Part shown: positions 7,672 to 15,908 of the stretch, piece by piece
Layout: each line of letters begins with the position of its first letter
Position numbering within the stretch: position 1 is the first letter of the stretch
Source of the DNA: an uncultured Fidelibacterota bacterium
Lineage (GTDB): Bacteria > Fidelibacterota > Marinisomatia > Marinisomatales > UBA1611
Direction: 5' to 3'
Assembly (NCBI GenBank): GCA_902611135.1
Contig: CACLYL010000010.1
Span: 1 to 35,886 of the forward strand
DNA length: 35,886 bases
Made by a program: the position numbers and the translations under genes
The notes under the pieces: generated by a model
What the model saw: the letters and a program-made list of their open reading frames with translations, nothing else
The model's database searches: none
What the model was told of the DNA's origin: nothing

Positions 7672-9493
7672 AAAAGAATGATGGTACTTCAATATCAAAG
7701 ATTGAAGGTAACTTATCTTCAAATGAAAAGCCCACCATTAAACCAAAGTAGGTCCAATAGGTCTGAACCTCTTTACTAAAAGTAGTGGAGACCCAATTAA
7801 CTTGGGAAGTGATTCCAATATTCATAGGTGTTGGTAAAAGATTATATATTATGGTATAGCCAAAAGTAAAACCATACCCTGGCGAAACTAGACCTCCTCC
7901 AATTCTCAATCCACTTTCCATTGCTTTAGGTATCCAAAACCAGGCCAACCTTGGATCAATTTGCGTTGTAATAAAGTAACTAAGCGTTTGAAAGTTTTCT
8001 TGTAAGCTATCTGATTTAAAGTCATACCAATTAATGTCTATACTTAAATTGATATTCTTATTACTTATTCTAAACATATTTCTGTTGCCAAGCCCAAAAG
8101 TATAATGCATACCAACAATATGGCTATCTAAGGTGGTTTCAATAAAGAACGGTTGGCCTAACGAAAAAGTTAAATATGCTTTTGTTTGTTCAGAATTAAA
8201 TAATGAATCTTGAAGCGCTCGTTTAGCTTCTCTGGCTAATTTTTTAGCCTCTTTCCTTTGTTTTCTAGCTTCTTTTCTACCCTCTTTTGCTTGTTCTTTT
8301 GAAAAGTCTTCTATTTCTTTTGCTTTTCTAACAGCATCTAAAGAGGCTTTTGCCTTTGCCGCTTCCAATCTGGCCTCCTCTGCATCTCTTTCAGCGTCAT
8401 ACATCCTTTCAATTGCTTTTTGTGCTTTCACTTTAGCCATATCCATTTCTTTCTCAAACGATTCAGTATCTTTGGCTAATCCTTCTGCTCTTTTCAAAGC
8501 TTTATTTGCATTTTTAGCAATTCTATTCGCCTCATTTAACGCTTCTTTTGCTTTTAGAACTTCTTGATTTGCTTTTTCAAGAACTTCATTTGCCCTATTA
8601 GCAAATTCTAAAGCTAACTCCAATGATGTAAGATTTTGTAATGTATGATCAATTACCTTTCTACCTGTCCATTCTAAATTATAGGCATATCTGTCAATTG
8701 GCATATATGGTATTATTTTTCTCTCTATTTCTTTCCCTCGCTCATCGATTAAAACTCTAATAGTTTCCTGTTTAGGGCGGTCATGAATAAATTCCTTGGT
8801 ATAAAAAATTTCATTCTTAGAGTTAAAATATTGTATCATTCTCAGGTCAATACCATTTTCCCAAAAAGTTAAATGCCTTCCTACAAAGTTTTTATCAGAA
8901 TCAAAATATGAAGACTCAATAACTTCTGCTGAAAAACTATCACCCTTATATCGTGTGTAATTAAAATTGTAATAAAAATAAATGTAATCCAAATGATCTC
9001 TAAAAGCAATTGCCTTTGGCCTCCCATCATTGCGACTTTTTACATCTGCAATCCAATCTGTCCGGACTAGGCTTAATTGATCAGAAAATAAAAATTCGTC
9101 TAATTGTGAGGCGTTTCCTCTGGTATGAAACTTAACTTTGTATTCAGATCTAAGGCCTGATTTTGACCATAAAAAGTAATAAGTTTCTCTTTCTCTATTA
9201 TTTTTATCAATGGTTGTAACAGTTTTTATTCTTTTTTCTTTGTTAAAAGAAACCTTGTAAAAGGTATCACCTATAAAACTTGCTTCATCACCTTTAAAAT
9301 CTAATACTCTTTTATAGGGGTTCCAGTATCTATAGTACGAAAATTGATTGTCTATGCTGTTTGAGCTTTCTTCGTTTGTTAAAATAATTGTTGGGATGAA
9401 AGAAAATAAAAGGGTTTTAATAATTTTATTGCTCAGGCTAGACCCCAGCTCATTAATAAAATCATTAAAAAGAATAAAGAAAAGCCTGTCCAT
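7670..9493 (-). CDS. Envelope protein: N-terminal unknown domain, Ala-rich coiled coil, C-terminal putative outer-membrane beta-barrel
   Basis: Residues ~290-432 are a long A/K/E heptad-like segment (ANRANEVLEKANQEVLKAKEALNEANRIAKNANKALKRAE...); the last ~170 residues are amphipathic beta-rich and end in Phe ('...FGLMVGFSFEDKLPSIFDIEVPSFF'). Start site uncertain because the ORF overlaps the upstream gene by 61 bp. Confidence 0.65.
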   Translation of the reverse strand: MDRLFFILFNDFINELGSSLSNKIIKTLLFSFIPTIILTNEESSNSIDNQFSYYRYWNPYKRVLDFKGDEASFIGDTFYKVSFNKEKRIKTVTTIDKNNRERETYYFLWSKSGLRSEYKVKFHTRGNASQLDEFLFSDQLSLVRTDWIADVKSRNDGRPKAIAFRDHLDYIYFYYNFNYTRYKGDSFSAEVIESSYFDSDKNFVGRHLTFWENGIDLRMIQYFNSKNEIFYTKEFIHDRPKQETIRVLIDERGKEIERKIIPYMPIDRYAYNLEWTGRKVIDHTLQNLTSLELALEFANRANEVLEKANQEVLKAKEALNEANRIAKNANKALKRAEGLAKDTESFEKEMDMAKVKAQKAIERMYDAERDAEEARLEAAKAKASLDAVRKAKEIEDFSKEQAKEGRKEARKQRKEAKKLAREAKRALQDSLFNSEQTKAYLTFSLGQPFFIETTLDSHIVGMHYTFGLGNRNMFRISNKNINLSIDINWYDFKSDSLQENFQTLSYFITTQIDPRLAWFWIPKAMESGLRIGGGLVSPGYGFTFGYTIIYNLLPTPMNIGITSQVNWVSTTFSKEVQTYWTYFGLMVGFSFEDKLPSIFDIEVPSFF

Positions 9494-10293
9494 GTCCCTG
9501 TTTGAAATCTTTTATTATAATCAATTACATCTTCTTCCAACGACTGATAATTAAGTACAATTGTTTCATGCTTCCCCTCCTCGACAAACACATCTAAGCG
9601 TCCCATAATTAAAATATCGTTTACCATTTTATCTTTCGGGCTTAGCCTATCAGAATCTTCAGTACTGTTATTTGGGAAATAACCAACTTTATGCCACCCT
9701 GGTAAAACATCAATAGGGTTTTTTAGAGGGGAATATCCAACCAATTGATTATCAACATATACCGGCAGTCCCTTTGTATCGCAGATAATTTCAAGCATTG
9801 TTCTTTGTCTATCATCCTTCCAACTTAATGGATGAGTTTTTTTCCTAGCATCTTTATCATCAGGAAAAACAAAAGAGGGATTAATGACTTTCTCCTCAGC
9901 ATATTCAGAAAATTTTAAACTTAAAAGAACTCTCTGATTGTTATCAATTAGTACTATATCAAACGAACCAATTTTTCTAGCAACCTGCAAAGATAATTGC
10001 AAACCATTTTTAGACCATGTTTTTTCAATTTTTTGGATAGGATATGAATTTATATTATCAGTAAAATCTAAGTCTGGTTTTATTATGTTGTAAAAATTTA
10101 TAGTGAACCAATTATCTTGCTCTAACCAACCACTGATATCAGATCTATCTATTATGTCTGACAAAGCAAATTCAATATTTATCCCGGTTTCTAATGATTG
10201 AGAGTTAGAATAAACAACAGTAGGCATATCTTGAGAGATCAATAATTCAAATGATAATATGAAAAAAAAGTGCCCTAAAATATAGGATTTCAT
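9433..10293 (-). CDS. PEGA-domain protein with AMIN-like N-terminal domain and C-terminal TM helix
   Basis: Signal peptide; 'ISGWLEQDNWFTINF'; PEGA-type 'CDTKGLPVYVDNQLVGYSPLKNPIDVLPGWHKVGYFP'; C-terminal 'WTGFSLFFLMILLMSWGLA'. Confidence 0.7.
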   Translation of the reverse strand: MKSYILGHFFFILSFELLISQDMPTVVYSNSQSLETGINIEFALSDIIDRSDISGWLEQDNWFTINFYNIIKPDLDFTDNINSYPIQKIEKTWSKNGLQLSLQVARKIGSFDIVLIDNNQRVLLSLKFSEYAEEKVINPSFVFPDDKDARKKTHPLSWKDDRQRTMLEIICDTKGLPVYVDNQLVGYSPLKNPIDVLPGWHKVGYFPNNSTEDSDRLSPKDKMVNDILIMGRLDVFVEEGKHETIVLNYQSLEEDVIDYNKRFQTGTWTGFSLFFLMILLMSWGLA

Positions 10294-10299
10294 ATAAAT

Positions 10300-11724
10300 T
10301 TATTCTTCTTCAGAAATAGCTAAGTTAATTCTAATTTTTTGTGATTTTCCTTGAGGGATATAAACATCTTGATAATCTGGAACTCTCATTGCAAACTGGG
10401 GCCTAGGCGTATTAGGATCTATAACTCTAATTCGATGCCATCCAGGGTTAACTGATAATTTCTTTATAGGCGTTTTCCCCATATATGAGCCATCGATATA
10501 GACATTTGCACCTTCAACATTGCATGAAAGTTTTAAAAAAGTTTTTCTCTTTGATAAGTCTGGTGGTAATAAGGTAATCTCCTGAGCGTTAGGTAATTTC
10601 CTCGTTTCTCGTTTTACTTGCGTGCTAATCGGAGGTTTTTTTAAAATATCCTCTGCAGTTTCAGAGTCTATTGAGTTAGAAAAACTTTGGTTCTCAATCT
10701 GGTTGATTTCTTGAGATTTTACCGTTGCATTTAGTGGACTTAATCCTGAAAGTGCTCTTATTAATTCTTTCAGGGTTGCTTCACCAACGATTCCATCTAT
10801 TTCAGAACCATTAAATCCTCTATCCATTTGAAAACTAATTACAGCTTCCTCTGTCAGCTTGCCATATTGACCATCAACGCCATTGCTGAACGGCCCATTT
10901 AGACCCAAATCATATCCTAATGATATCAGAGCCTCCTGTAAAATTTTAACTTTTGATGATCGATTAACACCTGATAACAAAATGCCGTTATCTAAAATTG
11001 ATAATATTGGGGAAGTTTTGACATTGTTCCTAATCGCTAATTCTCTTTTTGCTTTATCATCTATTTTTGGAGGTTTAAACAAACTTTCGGATAATGATAC
11101 TTTATTTTTTATAACAAGGGGTTTTGGGGATTCATCACTTGCTAAGCCATCGGATGCATCATCCGTTGAATACCATTTATTATACCAAACAAAATATTTT
11201 TCAGGTCCGTATTTGTCGCGTGCATATATAAAAGAATCATAAAAAGGAGAACCTTTTGCCTCATTAGGTGGGAGAGAAAAGACTAAATTCCCATTATCTT
11301 TTTCCAAGCTTTCAACCTCGGTAATTAAGCTATCATTTAAAGTATCCCAAACTTGAACAAGAATGACTCGACTGGCTTTTGAATGAAAAATCTCAAAATC
11401 CTGTATTGGCCTCTCAAATAAATAACCTAATTGGACAGACTCGTTATTTTTAGTTGTTTCTAAATCCATCAAAGGTGGCTCAAAAACTATATAATCCATA
11501 GATTGTTTATTGAGAGATGTTTTATTAAATGTCAAGTAAAACCAGTTTTCTTGTCCTGCCCAACCAGCAACATCTTCAATATCTATTGTATTTTTAGTTA
11601 CAATCCTTAGTAAAGTACCATTACTCTTTTTATGGGTGGTAACTAATTGGATTTCATTAAAACTACAATAAAGTACATTTAAAAGTGAAAATAAATAAGC
11701 TATATATTTTGTATTAAAGTTCAT
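10300..11724 (-). CDS. AMIN-like / peptidoglycan-binding domain / PEGA domain protein
   Basis: N-terminal 'VAGWAGQENWFYLTF' (similar to neighbouring ORF); PG_binding_1-type 'SSKVKILQEALISLGYDLG...VDGQYGKLTEEAVISFQMDRGF..DGIVGEATLKEL'; C-terminal PEGA 'CNVEGANVYIDGSYMGKTPIKKLSVNPGWHRIRV'. Confidence 0.8.
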   Translation of the reverse strand: MNFNTKYIAYLFSLLNVLYCSFNEIQLVTTHKKSNGTLLRIVTKNTIDIEDVAGWAGQENWFYLTFNKTSLNKQSMDYIVFEPPLMDLETTKNNESVQLGYLFERPIQDFEIFHSKASRVILVQVWDTLNDSLITEVESLEKDNGNLVFSLPPNEAKGSPFYDSFIYARDKYGPEKYFVWYNKWYSTDDASDGLASDESPKPLVIKNKVSLSESLFKPPKIDDKAKRELAIRNNVKTSPILSILDNGILLSGVNRSSKVKILQEALISLGYDLGLNGPFSNGVDGQYGKLTEEAVISFQMDRGFNGSEIDGIVGEATLKELIRALSGLSPLNATVKSQEINQIENQSFSNSIDSETAEDILKKPPISTQVKRETRKLPNAQEITLLPPDLSKRKTFLKLSCNVEGANVYIDGSYMGKTPIKKLSVNPGWHRIRVIDPNTPRPQFAMRVPDYQDVYIPQGKSQKIRINLAISEEE

Positions 11725-13456
11725 TTAGTTTTTTACGGTATTTCTCCAAGCTAAAAATATCGATTGAGGGATCCTCTCCTCTTAGTTCCTTTTCTTTTAT
11801 ATTTACCCTTAAAGCCTTTATTTTTTCTTTTATAGGTGCCGAAATTAAGATTTTTAAACAGTCTGAGACAATTTCTTCTGCTTCTACATTGCCTAAATCT
11901 TCCATTAATATCTTTATTATGGTACTTTTTTCTTCGTTATCTGGAATATTTTCTATTATTTTTGAAAAATTATTTTCTGAAACTTGAATTGCTTTTTCTG
12001 CAATGTTTTTTAACACAGGATTTTGAAAAAGATCTGTTGAAACTTTATCTTTAACATATTGCCTAGTAGATTTTTTCTCATTCAATAACAATTTTACCAA
12101 TTCAAACTGTGCTTTATCAACTTGACTACTAAAACTTGACTTGTCTTGTTCAGAATTGAGCTCAACGTTAGTAATAGATTTAGTTTTATTTTTATTAATT
12201 AAATTTATTAATTCTTTTTCTTCTAAGATTAAATTTTGCGAAAAAACTCTAATTAGATCATTTCTTGCTATCTTATTATCTATATTAACAAGATTTTTAC
12301 TAAGGTTAAGTATATATTCTTCTCTTTCTGCTCCTGTTAAGTTCTTTGCATTATAAAAACTTAAATGAAAAGAACAGTAATCTAAAGGATCCTCTATTGA
12401 TGCCTTTACAGTTTCAATCCCTTCATCTCGAACCCAATCATCAGGATCTTTTCCAGAAGGAGGTAAAATCACAGATGGATAAAGTCCTGTCTTAAAAAGC
12501 ATCCAACCAGCTTTGATTATAGCCTTCCCTCCTGCGGAGTCAGCATCATATAATAAAAGAACATTTTTTGTTACCCTTTTTAATGCTAATGCATGACGTT
12601 CAGTAAAAGCTGTCCCTGAAACGGCAACAACCGGTTCTACTCCCGCCTGAGTCATTTGTATTAGATCCATGTAACCTTCGACTAAAATTGTATAATTATA
12701 TCTAAGTATTGCGCTTCTAGAAAAATTTAGACCATAGAGGATATCACTCTTTTTGTAAATGATGGTTTCTGGGGAGTTCATATACTTTGACATATCGTCG
12801 CTCCCAAATATACGCCCTCCAAAACCAACAGTTTTCCCATTAAGATGATGTATTGGGAACATAATTCTTGATCTAAATCTATCAAATACCCCTTTCTTTG
12901 ATTTTATAAATAATCCTGATTCTTCAATATACTTTCTTCGATAACCTTTCCCTCTAAATTTTTTTACTAAATCATCCCAGATATTAAAAGATAGACCAAT
13001 TTTATACTTTTTAATCGTGTCAATAGTTAATCCTCTTTCTTTTAAATAATTCAAAGCTAACTTTCCTTTTTTAGAAAATAAATTTTTTTGATATAAATCT
13101 TCTGCAACTTCATGTAGTTCATAAAGAATAGAATATTTTTCAGGTTCAGATGTTTTAGCATTTTTTTTTATATCAACATTATACTTGTCGGCTAATAACT
13201 TAACTGATTCAGGAAATGAAATTTTCTGATAGTCCATTACAAAAGAGAAAACATTTCCTCCTTTCCCACAACCAAAACAGTGAAATATCTGTTTTTGATG
13301 AGCAACGCTAAAGGAGGGTGTTTTTTCATTATGGAAAGGACATAATCCAAAAAAATTATTCCCCTTTCTAATTAACTGAACGTATTGAGAAATAACATCT
13401 ACTATATCCGATAAATCACGAACTTTTTCAATGTCTTCTTGAGAAATTTTGTACAT
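11714..13456 (-). CDS. dnaG: DNA primase DnaG
   Basis: CHC2 zinc finger 'LCPFHNEKTPSFSVAHQKQIFHCFGCGKGGNVFSFV'; TOPRIM 'VEGYMDLIQMTQAGVEPVVAVSGTAFTERHALALKRVTKNVLLLYDADSAGGKA'. Confidence 0.97.
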   Translation of the reverse strand: MYKISQEDIEKVRDLSDIVDVISQYVQLIRKGNNFFGLCPFHNEKTPSFSVAHQKQIFHCFGCGKGGNVFSFVMDYQKISFPESVKLLADKYNVDIKKNAKTSEPEKYSILYELHEVAEDLYQKNLFSKKGKLALNYLKERGLTIDTIKKYKIGLSFNIWDDLVKKFRGKGYRRKYIEESGLFIKSKKGVFDRFRSRIMFPIHHLNGKTVGFGGRIFGSDDMSKYMNSPETIIYKKSDILYGLNFSRSAILRYNYTILVEGYMDLIQMTQAGVEPVVAVSGTAFTERHALALKRVTKNVLLLYDADSAGGKAIIKAGWMLFKTGLYPSVILPPSGKDPDDWVRDEGIETVKASIEDPLDYCSFHLSFYNAKNLTGAEREEYILNLSKNLVNIDNKIARNDLIRVFSQNLILEEKELINLINKNKTKSITNVELNSEQDKSSFSSQVDKAQFELVKLLLNEKKSTRQYVKDKVSTDLFQNPVLKNIAEKAIQVSENNFSKIIENIPDNEEKSTIIKILMEDLGNVEAEEIVSDCLKILISAPIKEKIKALRVNIKEKELRGEDPSIDIFSLEKYRKKLNEL

Positions 13457-13461
13457 TAAGG

Positions 13462-13983
13462 TTATGTTATATTTTTAAAATAAGCTTCAATTTTAATCAA
13501 ATTTTCATCCCAATGAAAAAATTCAACTAACCACAGCTTAATATTATATGAGTATTTTGCTAATATAGAATACTTATTAATGTAAGAATTCCATTTATCC
13601 AAGGGTAAAATTGATACAAACCAAATTAACATTGAGATGATAATGATCCCTTTAAGAAAGCCAAATACTGCACCTAATGATTTATTCATCCAATCATTAT
13701 TTTGATTCAAGAATATTATTTGAGCTGTTTTGAAAATAATTCTTGTTAAAATTAGAGTTAATGAGAAAATAAACGAGAAAGTTAGAAAATAAAAAGTCCC
13801 AATTTCGAGGGGCACTTCTTCTATATAGTATTCAGAAAGTTTTATAGAATATGTAAAAGAAATTAGAATAGAAATAATCAGCCCCAAAGTTTGACCAATC
13901 TGTTCAAGGAAACCACTTGAAAAGCCCCTAATTCCTGAAAAGACAATGAAAAGAAAAATTATTATGTCTAATAAAACGCCCAT
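13462..13983 (-). CDS. CvpA family membrane protein
   Basis: 'LLDIIIFLFIVFSGIRGFSSGFLEQIGQTLGLIISI' CvpA-type N-terminus, multiple TM helices. Confidence 0.8.
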   Translation of the reverse strand: MGVLLDIIIFLFIVFSGIRGFSSGFLEQIGQTLGLIISILISFTYSIKLSEYYIEEVPLEIGTFYFLTFSFIFSLTLILTRIIFKTAQIIFLNQNNDWMNKSLGAVFGFLKGIIIISMLIWFVSILPLDKWNSYINKYSILAKYSYNIKLWLVEFFHWDENLIKIEAYFKNIT

Positions 13984-14442
13984 TTATTCTAAAAGCTGTT
14001 TTAGAATTTCTCGAGCTTTATTCCCATCAATTAAAGAACCACCTTCTTTCATTATTATAGGCATCACTTTCCCTATGTCACTTAAGCTCTCTGCCTTAAC
14101 TTTTATAATAGCTTTCTCAACTAAATCTTGTATTTGTTCATCTGACAACATCTTTGGAACATAAGATTCAATAATCATTAATTCTAATTCTTCTTTCTCT
14201 GCTAATTCAAGACGTTTTGCTTCCTTATAAATATTAATAGATTCTTTTATTTGTTTGATACTTGTTCTTATTACTTTAATTACCTCATTTTCATTTAATT
14301 CTCTTCCTTTTGATATTTCGTTGTTTTTTAATTTAGCAATTAATGATCTTAAAACTATCAATTCATCATTTTTCCTCTTCTTAAGTGCACCACGCATATC
14401 TGATTTAATCTTTTCCAATATTTTCATTTTATCCTCTATCAA
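13984..14442 (-). CDS. GatB/YqeY domain protein
   Basis: 'MRGALKKRKNDELIVLRSLIAKLKNNEISKG...LSDIGKVMPIIMKEGGSLIDGNKAREILKQLL' matches the YqeY family. Confidence 0.9.
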   Translation of the reverse strand: MIEDKMKILEKIKSDMRGALKKRKNDELIVLRSLIAKLKNNEISKGRELNENEVIKVIRTSIKQIKESINIYKEAKRLELAEKEELELMIIESYVPKMLSDEQIQDLVEKAIIKVKAESLSDIGKVMPIIMKEGGSLIDGNKAREILKQLLE

Positions 14443-15226
14443 CTCTTTTCATTGCAAGCAACAGTGAATCCTTGTCTTTTTCAAAACCGATAAAGCGCCT
14501 ACCGGATACCTTTGATGCAACACCAACATCACCAATAGACATAAATGGATCCAAGACCCAATTTAATTTATATGTGCTTGACTTCATCATTCTTAAATAT
14601 AATTTTTGAGAATATTTAGAATTTTTATCTAATCCTCTCGGAATATCCACCCATAAATTAGAATTAGAATGATTAATATTATTTGTATCAATCTTAGATT
14701 CATTATTATCAAGAAAAATAAATTCATTGGATTTTGTTGCATACCATATATCCGAAGTATCATCAATCCACCCTTTTCTATTTTCAACCTTGGAAGATCT
14801 ATTGCGCCATATAATTCTAGATCTTACTTTAAATATATTGTTTAATAGGCTATGAAACATACTTGAGTATTGCCAATTAGTCATTAAGTATATAGAACCA
14901 GCCTCTTTCAAAACCCTTCTTGCTTCAATTAACCAGTTTTTATTCCACTGATAATAATCTTCTAACTTAAATTGTTTATCAATAAACGGTGCTCCAGTAG
15001 GGTCAGTAATAATTAAATCAATAGAAGCAGCTGGTATCCTTCTAATCCCCTTAAGACAGTCTGTTAGAAATAGACCTTCTTTCATCTTATCTTTCGATAA
15101 ATTGATTTCTTTATATGATTGTACAGCAGGTAAATATCTATTTAGATCGTCTATCGTCAACCCAGGAGACGTTTCAATAGAATTATTATTGAGTATATTT
15201 GATACTTCTTTTGGGCTATTTTGCAT
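14429..15226 (-). CDS. DNA methyltransferase, beta-class-like (motif IV before motif I), with atypical catalytic motifs
   Basis: 'IDLIITDPTGAPFIDKQFKLEDYYQWNKNWLIEARRVLKEAGSIYLMTNW' and 'VLDPFMSIGDVGVASKVSGRRFIGFEKD' align with motif IV and motif I regions of N6A/N4C methylases. Confidence 0.8.
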   Translation of the reverse strand: MQNSPKEVSNILNNNSIETSPGLTIDDLNRYLPAVQSYKEINLSKDKMKEGLFLTDCLKGIRRIPAASIDLIITDPTGAPFIDKQFKLEDYYQWNKNWLIEARRVLKEAGSIYLMTNWQYSSMFHSLLNNIFKVRSRIIWRNRSSKVENRKGWIDDTSDIWYATKSNEFIFLDNNESKIDTNNINHSNSNLWVDIPRGLDKNSKYSQKLYLRMMKSSTYKLNWVLDPFMSIGDVGVASKVSGRRFIGFEKDKDSLLLAMKRVDRG

Positions 15227-15365
15227 GTGAAAGTATAACGATAGTATATATTATTTCTAATATTTTAATAAAGAATTATCATTTAGTTTATAAAAGTAAT
15301 AATTTATTACGGTGAAAATATAGTCATGTTAATTTTATAAAATATCTTCCTAAAATAAAACTTAG

Positions 15366-15908
15366 ATGATAAAACACCTTCTCCTGGTATTCTTTATTTT
15401 TTTAGTCAAGTTAAATAGTAGTACTGTATCTCTAACAATATCAGAGGATCTTATAAATAACTATTTAGATACTGTTGGGGAATATAAGTATTATTCAAAA
15501 AGAGATAAGAGTGAATGGATTGTTCAAAATCCACATGTAAAAGTTCAAAATGATGAAATTATCTTCTTTTCAAAGGTAATTTACAAAAAAGATTTGGTAA
15601 ATATAAAAAAGGATGTAAAGCGCAACTTAAAAGTCAAGTATGATCTAGATAAAAATAATGTAAAATTAGTTTTTCAAAACTCTATTATATACATGGAAAG
15701 GCGAGGGAAACGTTTAGGGATGTTAAATTTAAAAGACCTCTACGAACCTAAACTCATTTTTAATGGTCCAAACTTGAAAACTAAAAGTTTTAAGATCAAC
15801 TTAATAAAAAGAAGAAAAGTATTTATTAATCCTAACTTTGCTGAAATTATCTTAAAAGAAAAGAGTATTGAATTAGTTCTAAATATTTCATTTAAAGATA
15901 AGCGTTAG
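15366..15908 (+). CDS. Small secreted hypothetical protein
   Basis: N-terminal hydrophobic signal segment 'MIKHLLLVFFIFLVKLNSS'; no family recognised. Confidence 0.6.
   Translation: MIKHLLLVFFIFLVKLNSSTVSLTISEDLINNYLDTVGEYKYYSKRDKSEWIVQNPHVKVQNDEIIFFSKVIYKKDLVNIKKDVKRNLKVKYDLDKNNVKLVFQNSIIYMERRGKRLGMLNLKDLYEPKLIFNGPNLKTKSFKINLIKRRKVFINPNFAEIILKEKSIELVLNISFKDKR

Noticed and set aside
10883-11242. 119-aa plus-strand ORF antisense to the PGBD/PEGA gene
   Set aside because: Lies opposite a domain-supported CDS; composition looks like a reverse-strand artefact
11836-12356. Leu/Phe-rich plus-strand ORFs antisense to dnaG
   Set aside because: Hydrophobic composition comes from reading A/T-rich Lys/Glu codons in reverse
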